Shown here in pieces: positions 44,511 to 56,799 of a stretch of DNA of 64,000 nucleotides. Position 1 is the stretch's first letter, and each line of letters opens with the position of its first letter. Made by a program: the position numbers and the translations under genes. The notes below the pieces were generated by a model that did not search any database, was not told where the DNA came from, and worked only from the letters and a program-made list of their open reading frames with translations. Source of the stretch: Congeria kusceri (Eukaryota > Mollusca > Bivalvia > Myida > Dreissenidae); contig CM051034.1 of the NCBI GenBank assembly GCA_027627225.1, forward strand, positions 9,798,761 to 9,862,760, written 5' to 3'.

Positions 44511-46862
44511 ATGATCGGTGGGTATATGTCTGTGAATGTAAGTGCAGGATAATGGTTGGACGTCAGTTGCCTGGTGAGGGTATTCTGCAAACTGCTTTCA
44601 TGTGTTCTATAAAGGATTATTTCCTATTTTAGTCATACATGCGTTTAGCTGGTGGCAAATACTTCAAATTGACAACAATAATACGCATTAGCAGCTGCAT
44701 TTTTAATATTTGCTATTGAAAGTACAAACGTGCCCGAACGCGAGTTCAGATATGCAGGATGACGAACATTGAAGAAAGGGGCACTCTTGACACTAAGTCT
44801 TACGCGTTCTCGATCACGGCTGATGTACCTTATCATGGACGCGTGATATAATCATTATAGTTACACAGATGATCTTATATTTCAGACGATTCATGCGGAG
44901 ATTTTACTATTGCTATATAAATAAACATATGTACATATATACTCAGTGAAAGACTATTGAAAATGGTTTTGAATCAATGTGACCACGTAGAAAGATGACC
45001 ATTGTCCGAGCTAACAGTAATTATACTAGGTCACGTTGTCCTATAAGTTGACCGTAAAAGACAGTGTGTATTTCGAGGTGTATGATGTCCTTCCGCGCTG
45101 AAGCTGCATAATGAGAGGACCCGGGGTGAGTCCCAGCACCTCTACCTAATTAACTTATTAGAGACACATCGCAGGTGGGAACGGAATTTTAAACCATAGA
45201 CGCAATTTCCAGCTACTTCACTGAAATGTCTCTAATTTTAGTGTTGTCTTGTGTTGTGGGGACCCCACCTGTCCAGTATGGTGACAACCACCAAAACTCT
45301 ACCGACCGTTTAAAGCGGCCATAGTGTCCAATATATTGTCCAATATTTTGACTAGACATTGGTCAGTGTGTGACGATATGTGGTCCTGCAAAGGTGCATA
45401 TAGACTCGCGTAAAGACAGATACTAGATTCGGTCCATCACCGCACCGCCCGCACGTGACAGAGGCCATAGGCCAGTACACATTGTCTGATAGGTGTCACA
45501 TTTGATTACTAATCTTAGTCATGTGCATTCGGGTAGCGATGTATGTACCCTTCACCATCAATGCCCATATTCGGAACGGAAATGTCAGACGAAAGCACGA
45601 TCGAACCCTTAGGCGCTGGTCGAATATATTTAGCTTCATTTATAGTTGCATAACTATAATTTACCAATTAGCCTATAAGAGAAACATAATTCAAAGTACG
45701 TAGCACGTCTCATTAACAATAGTTCACAGATGTTAATATTACTTTCTCTCGATATATATATTGCAGTTGTTTCATATAACACGTGCAACGGACACTTGTG
45801 TATGTCAGCTTTACGATAACGATACACAGTAGATCCGTTTGATGTATACATTATAATATATACAAGTGGTTAACTTATGCAATGTTTGGTGTCCTGATTG
45901 CAATTAGGTCATGGGTAGGCCCTATTTGAAACGATACGTGTACAAATAGGTAATCTGTCTTATTAGGCTATAGTTGCTTACTTATGCACTCCTATCGTCA
46001 ACACCGATACTGTAGCCAATGAATAAGTTGAAATTATTTCGCTGTGATCGCACACGACTATTTATTTCTAATTAATCCAAATATTATTTCATTGCCAAAA
46101 TAAAATGAGTGATTTATGATTTAGTTACGTTGGCTCATAAAATGCTGAATTTTCATTAAAAAAATATTTAGATGAAAGTTAGATAAATGACACACGTACT
46201 AGAGTTGAAATTTATCAAGTTTCTTTAAACAATTAGTGGTATGTATCCTTCCAATAAATAATCCTGTTGAAATTACCGCAATATTTAAAAACGTCAAGTT
46301 GAAATCGCTTTTGCGTTCATGTTTTTTATTTTGTGTAAGTATTACTGCCAAAATACAACTAAAATACACTTTTCTTTCGTTTGATGCATTTTTATTTTTC
46401 CATAAAAAGTGCCTATCAAATATGAGCACAGTAGACAAACGAAAACACATTTACTTTCGATATGTATTTTCGCGAGCTGTTTTTCTTTATCGAACATTTC
46501 TGCTGAAATGCATTACACTTCTGTCTTCATGATCACCGTTAGAATGTTTTTAAAGCCTTAAACGATTTATTTGAATAATGACATTAATATATGTGCTACC
46601 TAGTTAATGGGCAAAATAATATGACAGTATTAAACAACAACGATATAGTTGGATTATGATGCTGTCCGGTAATATTGTGCTTTTAAGTAGCAATTGTGTG
46701 ATATAAACATCAGATTGAAAAAGCATAGCAATTAAATTTTTACTGAACATAAACAACAGTCTGTCCGGCATGTAGAAACAAATGTCTTAAATATTCAATA
46801 AAAAATATTTGAATCCAAATCAAAACAAACATTTCATAACTAGCACTGTTTTTAAACAATTA
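44511..46862. other. Intergenic AT-rich sequence
   Basis: No convincing exon or RNA gene. A short copy of the terminal motif seen at 46863 (TGTCCGGTAATATTGTGC) lies at 46663. Confidence 0.35.
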
Positions 46863-47541
46863 CTGTGTCCAGTAATCTTGCGCACTTTTGAAAATGAAAG
46901 TGTTCAAGTTTTTTATCATCACTTCCAGCCTCTTTCATCATCAAGTAACTATACTTGGTTTCTTTGACGATGATGATTTTTGAGGGACAGGACTATAACA
47001 CCAAATAAGCAAATTAAAACAAGTTATTTGATACAAACATAATCCAAAAAGATTTTTTACAAATTAATGCGTTTTTGTCTTTCCATAACTGGTTTCCGTA
47101 ATTAAAAACAATAGGCCTTTGCGAATGCCGGTAGCTTAAAATTGACAGATTGGCGGAAAAAAGATCGCGTCCATATAGGATCTCTGTTGTAGATCTCAGA
47201 AACACATAAATACCAAACTTTGATCAAGAAATATTACAGGTATGCATGATATATAATATTCCTTTTTGAAATCATGAGAGGAGTGAAGAAATCAAGGAAT
47301 TTTTATCCACCAAACCGGATTTATGCCTAAGTAGGTCAGTGTTTACAACTCATGTATACTTAATTAAAACCATTCAAATGGTAAATATAAATACAGAAAC
47401 CATTTATTACAGTTGTTTTGGCTTTTTTAAAATGTAACATTTTGGTAAACGTCAGTAAATAAAACGCGCCATCTTCCAAAAAATGTCTAACTTCGTAGTG
47501 CGCAAGATTAACGGACGTGCAAGATTACTGGATAGGACTGT
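46863..47541. mobile_element. Tc1/mariner-like MITE, TA target
   Basis: Left CTGTGTCCAGTAATCTTGCG and right end whose inverse is CAGTCCTATCCAGTAATCTT + GC; TA dinucleotides flank both ends (46861-46862, 47542-47543). A second GTGCGCAAGATTAA motif lies just inside the right end. Non-coding, 679 bp. Confidence 0.65.
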
Positions 47542-47934
47542 ATATTGATTATTAATGAATTATAAGTGAAAAACAGAAGTTATATATGTATCAGTTTTGA
47601 ATAGTTTTTGTTAAAAGTTAACTGCACAATTACCACGGATGTCAAATATATGTTTATGTATATAGTTTGTGTTTATATTGCTAAAGTGTTTTCCCTAGTA
47701 TACAGAATCGATACAAGTCGGCTTACCATTGTGGAAATCTACTTCGGCAACATTGCCACACGTTTTCAGTTACCAAAAGCTCGCGTTTCAAACATTTAAT
47801 TACCAACACTGAACATTGCTCCTTGTTGTTGTTACTAGTTACCAAACAACGCGCTTTCAATTACTGAAAAATTGCGCATTTGGTAAGTTATTACATTTTC
47901 TGAATAAATTGTGATTTAAATTAAATCTGAAATA

Positions 47935-48890
47935 CAGTTGAACACCGCTATTTTGAAGTCGTTTGGACCGACGAGAATAGTTCAAAAAAGGAAAGTTCGA
48001 AATAGTGATGCTCCAACCTCCACACAGAGATTTGACTGGTTCCAAGCATACATGTAGCTCAAATCATATCCCTGTCGTCAAAACAAGCCACGATATAATG
48101 ATGATTTAAGTCTTCGACAATATTAATTATGGTTTTAACTTTTAATTAGTTATTTTCATTTCCCTTCATCATTGTTGATTGCAAACGATGTAAAAAAGTC
48201 CAACTGTTGAAAATTGCACGGAGTTGCATTAAGTAAGTAAACGTTAATTAATACAAACACATAATACTCTTAGATTAGGAAGGATTTTACTTGTGATGGA
48301 AGTGGTTACTGTTAACTGATAGGGGAAATAACCACTGCGAGGAGTTTGGCGATGTTCTCTATTGTTCTCCATTCTACTAATAAATGTTATAGTTTTGAAT
48401 TGTGCATGCGGTTAAATAACACAGTGTGTATATACGTCACGATGTTCACATGTATAATCAACGTTGGTAAATAACATTGTCAGGATTGTAAATATGTCAG
48501 CATTGTTTGTTACTCACAATTATAACTACTGTATATACACTTAATACTGATTATTTACCCATGCGTCAGTCATCACTTGGTAAACCTAAAACAATGGAAG
48601 GTGCGAAAACTTAACCAAGCGACCACTGCCAAGTCATCACACCTTTGATAGACAGCTAGGGTTAGGTGCGACTTTGAAATAAACACTGATGATTACGTGT
48701 GAAAAACGTAGTTGGGACCGGAATTTTAGTGGAGATGAATTCAAAATAGGCAGCTTCAAATTAATGATTGTTATTTTAGTTAAATAAAAAAGGAAAAAAT
48801 TGGGACCGAAAAAATAGTTCGAAATAGTGATTAATTCGAATTAACCGTTCACGGTTATTAACGGTGTTCGAAATAGTGGGGTTCAACCTG
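47935..48890. mobile_element. Tc1/mariner (pogo/Tigger-type) non-autonomous element
   Basis: Ends CAGTTGAACACCGCTATTTT + GAA and the inverse CAGGTTGAACCCCACTATTT + CGAA. TA precedes the left end; the right TA has changed to GA. The CAGTTGAACxxCGCTATTTCGAA-like terminus is typical of pogo/Tigger elements. A further ACCGTTAATAACCGTGAACG inverted stretch lies inside the right end. No transposase seen. Confidence 0.7.
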
Positions 48891-49643
48891 GAATTTAATC
48901 TAAACGCTCATATATCCAACAACAAACAATAACTTATCCCAATAGTTCATTTTATGTTGCCTTCAACTACTGTAACTGTGCTTATATTTAAAGCCTTTCA
49001 GATTGTAGCAAACCGCAAAGTTTATAGACTATAAAAAATATGATCACTCTGCAATAATCTTTAGGTTTATTTTAATACGCTTTCAATATTATAAAATCTA
49101 GTAACCACTTGGGGAAATTTCAAAATATACGAGTCAAACCTAAGACTAACTAAATGTGAACATACTAAGTAAGCCATTTACTCATAGGAATTCTGTCTTT
49201 GTTATTGTTGTATACCTTTCTTCCTTTTCACAGAAACATTTAGCCACGAAAATATTGTACCACTTTTTAGGACTTTGAACATTCAAGTAGTATTACAGTC
49301 ACTGTGCCTCATATAGGTCTACATGTATATACTGAGTATTCAGACTAGTTCACATCATATACAACTAGAATATATTGCATAATTGAAGAGTAGTATGCAC
49401 TGTGAAATAAAAACATCTTGTTTAATTCTCTGATATTGTTGCCTTAATAAAAACATAGAGTTTTGTATTAATGTTTGTGTCATAAACGTAATCATTAATT
49501 ATGCGCCATGGCCATTTTACTGAGTTGAACAGTTGGCCATAGGCAGTTCATATGAATCTTGCTAGTATACTAAATGGTTTCAATAGTTTCACTCGATGAT
49601 TTGAACATGTTACTAAACTTACTTTCTCATGTTTTGTTTGCAG

Positions 49644-49709
49644 GTTGATTCTTAAGCTGGTGCATCTGTAGTCCGCATGAATCCTAAAGCTCAAGAAGGC
49701 TTTGTATGG
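49644..49709 (+). CDS. First coding exon of a plus-strand gene (ATG at 49677)
   Basis: Acceptor GTTTTGTTTGCAG, 33 nt of 5' UTR with an in-frame TAA, then ATG at 49677 and MNPKAQEGFVW, donor TGG|GTAAGT. The coding part is 33 nt and ends in phase 0, matching the exon at 52813. An acceptor before the ATG implies at least one untranslated exon upstream. Short, so support comes from the strong splice sites and phase match. Confidence 0.6.
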
Positions 49710-49750
49710 GTAAGTTCCGGAGTTCAATGTTTTTACTTTGGTTTGACTTT

Positions 49751-51481
49751 TTAGCTCACCTGAGCACAAAGTGCTAATGGTGAGCTTTTGTGATCGACCG
49801 TTGTCCGTCGTGCGTGTGTGTGTCGTCAACTTTTCATTCAAACAACATCTTCTCCTAAACCGCTGGGCAGATTTTCACCAAACTTCACAGGAATGATCCT
49901 TGGGTGGACCTCTTTCAAAGTTGTTCAAATCTTTCTGGTCCGCTGAATATGTAGGTCACCAGAGCTAAAAATAGATTTATAAAGTGAAAACTTTAAAAAT
50001 CTTCTATGAAACCGCAAGGCTCAGACCTTTCATATTTGATATGTGACATCCTCTAGAGGTCCTCTACAAAGATTGTTCAAATTATTCCCCTGGGGTCAAA
50101 ACGGACCAAGCCCCGGGGGTCACCTGGTTTATATAGAATATATAGCAAAATGACTTTAAAAATCTTCTCCTCTGAAACCACAAGGCCCAGAGGTTTCATA
50201 TTTGGTTTGTAACATCCTATAGTGGTCCTCTACAAAGATTGTTCAAATTATGCCCCTGGGGTCAAAACGGGCCATGCCCCGGGGGTCTCATGGTTTATAT
50301 AGAATTTATAGCAAAATTACTTTTAAAATCTTCTCTTCTGATACCGCAAGGCCCAGAGGTTTCATATTTGGTATGTAACATCCTTTAGTGGTCCTATATA
50401 AAGTTTGTTCAAATTATGCCCCTGGAGTCAAAATGGGCCACGCCCCGGGGGTCACATGGTTTATATAGAATATATAGCAAAATGACTTTAAAACTCTTCT
50501 CCTCTGAAACCACAAGGCCCAGAGGTTTCATATTTGGTATGTAACATCCTATAGTGGTCCTCTACAAAGATTGTTCAAATTATGCCCCTGGGGTCAAAAC
50601 TGGCCACGCCCAGGGGGTAACATGGTTTATATAAACTTATATAGCAAAATTTCTTAAAATCCTCTTCTCTGAAACCGCAAGGCCCAGAGGTTTTGTATTT
50701 GGTATTTAACATCCTTTAGTGGTACTCTACAAAGATTGTTCAAATTATGCCCCATGGGTCGAAACAGACCACACCCCATTGGTCACATGGTTAATATAGT
50801 CTTAAATAGCAAAATTACTTAAAAATTCTTCTCCTCTGAAACCGCAAGGCCTAGAGGTTTCATATTTGGTATGTAACATTGTATAGTGGTCCTCTACAAA
50901 GAATGTTCAAATTATGCCCCTGGGGTCAAAACTGGTCACGCCCAGGGGGGTCAAATGGTTTATATAGACTTAAATAGCAAAATGACTTTAAAAATCTTCT
51001 CCTCTGAAACGGCAAGGCCCACAGCTTTCCTATATTTGTAACGTAACGTTGCATAGTAGTCCTCTCCAAAGATTGTTCAAATTATGCCCCTGGGGTCAAA
51101 TCTGGCCACCCCTCGAGGGGTCACATGGTTTATATAGACTTAAATAGCAAAATGACTTTTTAAATCTTTACCTGAAACCGCAAGGCCCACAGCTTTCCAA
51201 TATTTGGTATGTAACATTGCATAGTGGTCCTCTCCAAAGATTGTTCAAATTATGCCCCTGGGGTAAAATCTGGACACCCCGGAGGGGTCACATGGTTTAT
51301 GTAGACTTAAATAGCAAAATGACTTAAAAAATCTTTACCTGAAACCGCAAGGCCCAGAGGTTTGTTCAAGGTTGTTCAACTTATGCCCCTGGGATAAAAA
51401 TAAGCCACGCCTCTGGGATGCAAATTCCAATTGGGTTACAAGGTCTCAGGTGAGCGTCCTATGGCCCTCAGGGCCCTCTTG
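49751..51481 (+). mobile_element. Hairpin-headed array element with a perfect 19-bp target-site duplication
   Basis: It begins TTAGCTCACCTGAGCACAAA, forming a stem-loop between AGCTCACC and GGTGAGCT, then a GTCCGTCG stretch. About nine tandem units of ~166 bp follow (GAAACCGCAAGGCCCAGAGG, GTCCTCTACAAAGATTGTTC, TTATGCCCCTGGGGTC). It ends CTCAGGTGAGCGTCCTATGG, CCCTCAGGGCCCTCTTG. TTTACTTTGGTTTGACTTT occurs at 49732-49750 and 51482-51500, a perfect 19-bp duplication. It lies in intron 1 of the plus-strand gene. Confidence 0.85.
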
Positions 51482-51611
51482 TTTACTTTGGTTTGACTTT
51501 CTTAAACACAAATTGGAATAATTCAGTATGGAAACATTAAGTGTATATATGCTCATTAAAGTCATTTTGATGTAGAACTTATATTACAATAATATGTAAT
51601 AATGTTTTCTA

Positions 51612-51904
51612 GTGCCGGGCCCAGCTAGCTCAGTTGGTACTGTCAATCCGGGGATCGTCAGTTCGAACCCCAGCCTGGCCACATAACTTGTGTGGGGATT
51701 GGTCATTAAATTATTTCTACAGCCATTCTCCCCGTACCTCTGATTCAAGTAGGACAGTTGTCAGTTACTGTCATAAGTATGTGCACTTAGTACTGGTAAA
51801 CCGCTTAGATCGGCTAAGCTTGCCCAGGAAAAGTATGAGTAGGTTAACTGACCGCCGTGATATGACTGAAATACTGTTAAAAACGGCAAAAAATCCAAAC
51901 AAAC
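51612..51904 (+). mobile_element. tRNA-derived SINE with conserved bivalve-type body
   Basis: tRNA-like head (CTAGCTCAGTTGGTA A box, CAGTTCGAACCCC B box), then a body with GTCAGTTACTGTCATAAGTA, GTGCACTTAGTACTGGTAAA, GAGTAGGTTAACTGACCGCC and a tail GACTGAAATACTGTTAAAAA. It is flanked by imperfect 14-bp copies AATWATGTTKTCTA at 51598-51611 and 51905-51918 (target duplication). Confidence 0.85.
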
Positions 51905-52091
51905 AATTATGTTGTCTAACAAAGTTAAAGCTCTGTTTTGTCTGCATAAATTAAAAGTCATTAAAATATATGAAAAAAAGTGTGACTTGAAACATTGAAA
52001 AAAAGGCCTGTGGTAAATTGTATTGTAAGCCTTGGCATGATGCTGTCAAATTTAGCCCAAATTTTGTTATGTACACATCAGTACATCTAAT

Positions 52092-52780
52092 TATGCCCCC
52101 CTTCAAAGAAGTGGGGGTATATCGCTTTGCACCTGTCCGTCGGTCGATGGTCGGAAGGTTGGACGGTCTGTCTGTAGACCATTTAGTTTCCGCACGATAT
52201 CTACAGAACGCTTTGACCTACGATCATTTAAGTTGGTATGCTGGTTACTTGGGAGGAAAAGAAGACGCCTATCAATTTTTAGGTCAAAGGTCAAGGTGTC
52301 AGAGGCTTGTAACATGAAAACTGTTTCCTCTGTAGACCATTTCGTTTCCGCATGATATGTAGAAAATGCTTTGACCTACGATCATCCAAGTTGGTATGCT
52401 GGTTACTCGGGCGGAAAGGAAGACGCCTATCAATTTTGAGGTCAAAGATCAAGGTCACCGGGGCTTGTAACATGAAAACTGTTTTCTCCATAGACCATTT
52501 TGTTTCCGCAGGATATCTAGTGGTGTTTTGGCCTATTTGATGTTTAAATCAAACAGAAAACAGGTATCCTTATATAATAGACTGTAAAAATAAATCCATA
52601 ATTGTACTCTATCTTTCTTACAGCTTTTTATTTACTTTATAAAGCATCAACTTTAATTTCCTCCCCATTTGTTAATGTGCACATACGGTATTAAAAAAAA
52701 TTCTTAACAATTGCACATATTCACGACTTGGCTGCAAGTCGGGGGGCTAACATGTTTTACAAACATCTCTTGTTATTATC
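52092..52780 (+). repeat. Dispersed repeat starting ATGCCCCCCTTCAAAGAAGT
   Basis: Head ATGCCCCCCTTCAAAGAAGT + GGGGG (a short inverted repeat). Two and a half units of ~166 bp follow, with TAGACCATTTCGTTTCCGCA and CAAGTTGGTATGCTGGTTAC. The tail is CGGGGGGCTAACATGTTTTA followed by CAAACATCTCTTGTTA. It is inserted just before exon 2 of the plus-strand gene. Confidence 0.65.
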
Positions 52781-52812
52781 ATGTAAGTAAATTTGAGAGT
52801 TTTTTTAAACAG

Positions 52813-53080
52813 AGCCTTGAATCCAGACCATTAAAGGACCTCAACTACAGAGAGCCCAGCAAACAGACTGACATGTCCTTGAAATCAGGACCTCAAGGTG
52901 GACTTCAGAAACAGAAGATCTCTCTGCAAGAGTACAGACATCGGGTGCAGACCAGCCCTCCTGACAAAATTGGGATCTCGGAACTGGGCCACGAGCGAGA
53001 GGAAGTGCTGGCGAGCTGTGTTGAGGAGACTGCTGATGACAAACACAACGCATTGGCAAAAAATGTTCAACAAAGTGAGG
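52813..53080 (+). CDS. Second coding exon of the plus-strand gene
   Basis: TTTTTTAAACAG|AGC ... GAGG|GTAAAA, 89 codons plus one base. Phase 0 at the start fits the exon ending 49709; phase 1 at the end fits the exon starting 56800 (G|GC = Gly). It reads SLESRPLKDLNYREPSKQTD, then LQKQKISLQEYRHRVQTSPP and ELGHEREEVLASCVEETADD. Hydrophilic, charged, probably disordered with short helices. The open frame continues past the donor into intron. No domain recognised in this exon. Confidence 0.75.
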
Positions 53081-53468
53081 GTAAAATTAATCAAGGCTCA
53101 TATAGCCATTCGCCAAATAAGCCAATGGCTACGAATCTGAATATTTGGCTAAGGAAAAGAAAACAATTTCTTTATCAAAAATGGAAATTCATCGAAATCA
53201 GAATGTTTGCATTCATCAAAATCAGATCGTTTTCAACAAAAAAGGTAAATGAGGCAATGAAACAATTTTCAGCCACAGTGAGCCGTGTTAATGGCTAAAT
53301 TTATACAGACTTGTCAGGGCTCACACTGGCTCCAATTTTTCTTGAGCCAATTTTTCAATTGACTCGCGTCCTTCTTTCGTATTTCATTGTTATGGAACTT
53401 ACATCTACTAATATCTTAGTGTTTTAAATGGTATATAATATACTGTGCTGTATTTTAATGCCCTTTAA

Positions 53469-53840
53469 CAGTGTTTTTTTATGGCCAATTTGGGGCCAAA
53501 ATTCGACCCCATTCCCCTGCTTAAAATGTATATATTGTCCCCCTATATTAACCTTAAAATTCCCCTCAGAATGTAAGCTTTATTTTAGAAAAAAAAAGGA
53601 CAAAAATTGACTAAGATAGAGGAGTTTTCGTAAAATATTCCAGGAATTTTTCATCAAACCAAGTTAAAGAAGTTATCATTGGTAGCAAAAAACAATTGAT
53701 TAATTTATTTATATAACAAAGTAGAATATAAACATGTTAATTTACTAATAATGCTTTTATGAAAAAAAATCTCCTATTGCCATAAAATTCCCCATCTGAA
53801 GGGCCCCGCAACCTTTCCCCCAAAGGAAAAAAAAACACTG
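53469..53840 (+). mobile_element. MITE with CAGTGTTTTTT ends (copy 1)
   Basis: CAGTGTTTTTTTATGGCCAA at the left and the inverse AAAAAAAAAACACTG at the right. The body has GGGGCCAAAATTCGACCCCA and CATCTGAAGGGCCCCGC. A second copy in the opposite orientation is at 55486-55865. The ends resemble hAT termini. Confidence 0.75.
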
Positions 53841-55485
53841 TAAATTAAGTATTTACAAAAGCACTTGCAATTGTTAAGTTATAAGTGTAATATCACTCTT
53901 AGTGACTCTTAGTAATAAAACAATGTTGTTGTTGTTTCTTGCAGTAACTTGGAAATTATTTTTTTCTGTCGACATAGACTTATGTAATATCTACAAGCAC
54001 TTAACAAAATATATCCATAAATTAAAATTAACAATTTACAATTAACATAATCAACTGTTGCCCTCTGGTAAATACAAGTATCTAAATAAATACAAGCTGA
54101 AGTTCAGAGCAAATATACACTAAATAGATGTGTCAGATTTACAAAATAGCCATGCTAAAAACAACTTAATAATGTTGACAATATATTTTGAAGTCTGAAC
54201 TCACAAACATACAGCTGGTCAAATCTGTCCCAAATGTAAACAACCTGATAACCAGTCCATTTTGACAATTCCAGACATCCATTTTCACACTCCATTTATC
54301 AACAAGATAATCCTTTCATTAACTGTTGTGTCCGCTGATCTTAGGAGAGCTTGCCAGCAATCATCCTTATTTAGACAATGAATGCTGACAAACAGCTCGT
54401 TGTGTTTTCACAGGTTTGATAAAACTTGATAAGAAATTGTCCAGTCGTTACACACATGGCAGATGTGATTGACTGGTTATTGGAATTTAACGGTTTGCGT
54501 CATAAATTATGTGCTCTCTTCAAAGTCAAGTCAAAACTCTTTATTTCACTAAGATCATGAAGACATGATAACATGAGGTACAAACATGGTAATGAGTGTT
54601 AGGCTCTGATGTGATATATAATTATAAAGCTTGCAATTCAAAGTTGGCGATACAAAAATTAAGCATGTGCTATATATTAATATACTTTTGAATTTGCATG
54701 GAGTTTGTCTTGTAAAAAAAGTAGAATAGTTACTAATGTATTATATAAATTGTGGTACATGTAATATCATAGTTTTATCAGGCGGAGGGCCTTTTTTAAT
54801 ATTTGTGTAAATTTAATAGATAGCATTTGTAATTCGCATTGCATTATGCAATCTGGAAATGTAACAGAAAAAAATAAAAAGCTGACATAAACCAGTCTGT
54901 ATAAAGTATACCTAATTAACGTCCAAATCAGTACCATTTGCTTGTTGTCATATCAGGAAAAGACAAAGTCAGTGTTTTTTGGCATTTGAGCCAATGTGAC
55001 ATTTTCTTGAGCCAATTTCTCAGTATTTTTGCAAATTTGCTCAATTGGCGAACGGCAGAGTGAGCCCTGCATGTGAATGGTTCTAAATGACATTTTATTG
55101 TTTGTTGTCAACAAGGAAAGACCATTGGTAAAAATCTGTGTTTTAAGTCATACAGAAACATCCTGACACTAAGTGCCTTTCAAACTATCTTCCACTTTGC
55201 CCTTTTTTTGTAGTAATATAATTATTCTCAGCTATCCCATTGGTTGTGGGAAGGTTACTCTGAACTCTCACTTTCCCCCCTATTAATAATAGTTATTACT
55301 CGTCATTGGAAGGGAGATAACTGGTAGTTTTCTTTGCATTAAGACTCAAGTCCTATCACTAGTAGGTGTTTACCCTTGACCTAAGACCTTGCAAGATTTG
55401 ATGAAAGTTGAATATTTGTCAGATTTTACAAAAGACTTCAAGTTTAATGACAAACAAATGAAATTTTTGCACAAATTCATGTAAC
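53841..55485. other. Intron 2 of the plus-strand gene between inverted MITE copies
   Basis: AT-rich. GACTTGAC...AAACTCTTTATTTCA at 54520-54546 looks like the end of a minus-strand LINE 3' UTR, but no coding tail was identified. Confidence 0.35.
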
Positions 55486-55865
55486 CATTGTTTTTTTTTA
55501 CCTTTTGGGGATAGATGGCAGGGCCCTTCAGATGGGGAATTTTATGGCAAAAGGGGATGTTTTAAGAAAAGCATTATTAGTAAATTTACGTGTTTATATT
55601 CTACTTTTTTTATAAACCATTAATTAATCATTTGTTTTGCTACCAATGATAACTGCTTTAACTTGGTTTGATGAAAAACTGCTGCGATATTTTAAGAAAA
55701 TTTCTCTAATTTAGTCAAATTTTGTCCAATTTCGGTCATTTTTTTTCAAAATACAGCTTATTTTCTAAAGGGAATTATAAGGTAAATATAGGGAACAATA
55801 TATACCTATTAAGCAGGGGAATGGGGCCGAATTTCGGCCCCAAATTGGCCATATAAAAAACACTG
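55486..55865 (-). mobile_element. MITE with CAGTGTTTTTT ends (copy 2, inverted)
   Basis: Reverse complement is colinear with 53469-53840 over its whole length (for example GGTTTGATGAAAAA, TACCAATGATAACTG, CAGATGGGGAATTTTATGGC). One terminus has mutated to CATTG. Confidence 0.75.
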
Positions 55866-56523
55866 GTTACTAACATATATGCATGTTGAGAAAATTTGCG
55901 TGTGTTATTACTAAAAAGTTAATAGAAGAAGTAGAGATAATTTTTAATATGAACCCATTTATTTACTCAGTCATTCAGTTTCTTTAAGGAAAAATTTCTA
56001 CTGTGTTGAACATTACTCAAGTATTATTTTGTACAAAGCAACAGATAAGGATTTTGCCAAATTGAGACTACACCATCATTTTAAAAATAATTGAGTACTG
56101 AGTGATTTAATTGAGTACTTGAAATTACGTTACTCCATTAACTGTTAACATTACCGGTAATTGATTGTTGGATATACCCAAATTGGGTAAACAAATTCCA
56201 TATATATGTCTACAACAATGCATGACTGATACGATCAAGTTACTTTTTGCTTGCATTGAAAACTCATATTTTCACTTTATGACTGTCAGTTAAACATTAC
56301 CCAATCTTTACATGTACACAATCTGTTTGGCATTTTTGGGTTATTCAATAATATGATTTGAGTTTTGTCACATATAATATTTTAAAATAATTGAGTAAAT
56401 GGTGTTCGAGAATTGGGTATTTATGCATATAAGCGCCATATCTGTTGTCCTGCATGTAGCCTCTTGTATACCATTTTACATATTGCAAGTACATGTAGAT
56501 GTATTACAGTAAATCATATAAAT

Positions 56524-56736
56524 GAGGCGTGTCGTGGAAAAACCGGGCTTAATGCATGTGTGTACAGTGTCGTCCCGGATTTGCCTTTCCGCCTACAATG
56601 GATTTATGTTTAGAAGAGACTTCCTTGAAACAGAAAATACCATAAAAGCGGAAAGTGCCATTCCAGACTGCACAGGCTAATTTGGGACGACACTTTACGT
56701 ACATGCATTAAGCGTGGTTTTCCCACGACACGCCTC
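56524..56736. mobile_element. Palindromic MITE (GAGGCGTGTCGTG ends), second copy
   Basis: Same termini and central GAAGAGACTTCCTTGAAACA segment as 28525-28785, but about 50 bases shorter because part of the left arm (after CGTCCCGGATTTGCC) is deleted. Confidence 0.85.
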
Positions 56737-56799
56737 AAATATATTAATAAAGGATTTCACTATTTTGTTATTTTTCTTGAATATCTTGTTAACTTCTAG

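Noticed and set aside
44645..44836. 63-codon minus-strand frame MIRYISRDRERVRL...
   Set aside because: No splice context, no recognisable motif; length is within chance expectation.
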